From JABHGY01 sp964525185 (lineage in GTDB: Bacteria > Fidelibacterota > Marinisomatia > Marinisomatales > UBA1611), in assembly GCA_964525185.1 (NCBI GenBank), contig CAZGFQ010000004.1:27655-91654 (forward strand): a stretch of DNA of 64,000 nucleotides, read 5' to 3'. Made by a program: the position numbers and the translations under genes. Shown in pieces: positions 63,898 through 64,000 of the stretch. Numbering within the stretch: position 1 is the stretch's first letter; every line of letters starts with the position of its first letter. A model generated the notes under the pieces. The model was not told the origin of the DNA. It saw only the letters and a list, made by a program, of their open reading frames with translations, and ran no database searches.

Positions 63898-63962
63898 TAC
63901 TGCACCAAATGCTTCAGCCCAAATAAGGCTGGATATTCAAAATTTCCCATCATCCCACAAAC

Positions 63963-63984
63963 AAAAAACCCCACGAATGTGGGG
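63963..63984 (-). terminator. Intrinsic terminator of a gene beyond the window
   Basis: Read on the minus strand, CCCCAC / GTGGGG (63979-63984 and 63969-63974) with an ATTC loop is followed by TTTTTTG. It ends a minus-strand gene that lies to the right of the window, just before the NOX-like gene. Confidence 0.88.
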
Positions 63985-64000
63985 CTTGATGTTGTAGATA

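Overview
This is an AT-rich, gene-dense bacterial chromosome segment. Outer-membrane TonB-dependent receptors, several signal peptides and lipoproteins, and a C-terminal tail of the type IX secretion (T9SS) sorting kind (YPNPFN near 51930) point to the Fibrobacterota-Chlorobiota-Bacteroidota (FCB) superphylum. The gene mix and low GC fit a marine lineage such as Candidatus Marinimicrobia (SAR406). The taxon is inferred from gene content, not from a marker gene. UGA is a normal stop here (holB, ilvB, queD, lpdA and the first gap gene end in it), which matters for the two selenoprotein genes below.

Layout. 1-2209 (minus): a truncated thiolase and a class I/II aminotransferase. 2356-3732: an exported C69/U34-type dipeptidase, then a bidirectional terminator. 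3809-13990 (minus): a TonB receptor, glyS, a CcmH-like protein, topA, hisS with a zinc-ribbon gene, an exported unknown and an exported RidA-like protein. 14258-18080: an EnvC-like protein, holB, metG. 18081-30755: a ten-gene branched-chain amino-acid operon (ilvD-ilvB-ilvN-ilvC-leuB-leuA-leuC-leuD-cimA-ilvE), preceded by a leader peptide and a candidate attenuator. 30841-39321: a pterin/queuosine group (PTPS/QueD-like, YhhQ-like transporter, folE), then lpdA, lipB, a fused E1, E2, lipA and a conserved unknown, that is, a 2-oxoacid dehydrogenase with its lipoylation enzymes. 39429-42259: lon, tRNA-Val(UAC), a cold-shock gene, terminator. 42281-46692: a HesB-like selenoprotein (minus), an SDR, a YiiX-like hydrolase and a run of small membrane genes. 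46874-53649: malic enzyme, a membrane protein, a nucleosidase-like gene and a probable operon holding a second, exported selenoprotein. 53687-58424: an anchored unknown, then a TonB receptor with a beta-helix lipoprotein. 58529-60549: two overlapping gap genes. 60557-63897 (minus): an acetoacetyl-CoA synthetase and a NOX/ferric-reductase-like flavocytochrome.

Most notable: (1) an exported thioredoxin-like protein with a UGA in a U-G-T-C motif, followed by a 6-7 bp bSECIS-like hairpin with a GUU loop, fused to a beta-helix and a T9SS-type tail; (2) a HesB/IscA-like gene with UGA at its first conserved Cys position; (3) a leader peptide in which 13 of the last 15 codons are Leu, Ile or Val, followed by mutually exclusive RNA pairings before ilvD; (4) a GAPDH paralogue whose catalytic Cys is Ser, overlapping an intact gapA; (5) a PTPS/QueD-like enzyme with Asp where the catalytic Cys is expected.

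Together the genes show a heterotroph that makes its own Leu, Val and Ile (Ile probably from pyruvate via citramalate, as no ilvA is seen here), assembles lipoylated dehydrogenases, and exports substrate-uptake and surface proteins. The two UGA genes imply that it decodes selenocysteine, although selA, selB, selC and selD are not in this window.
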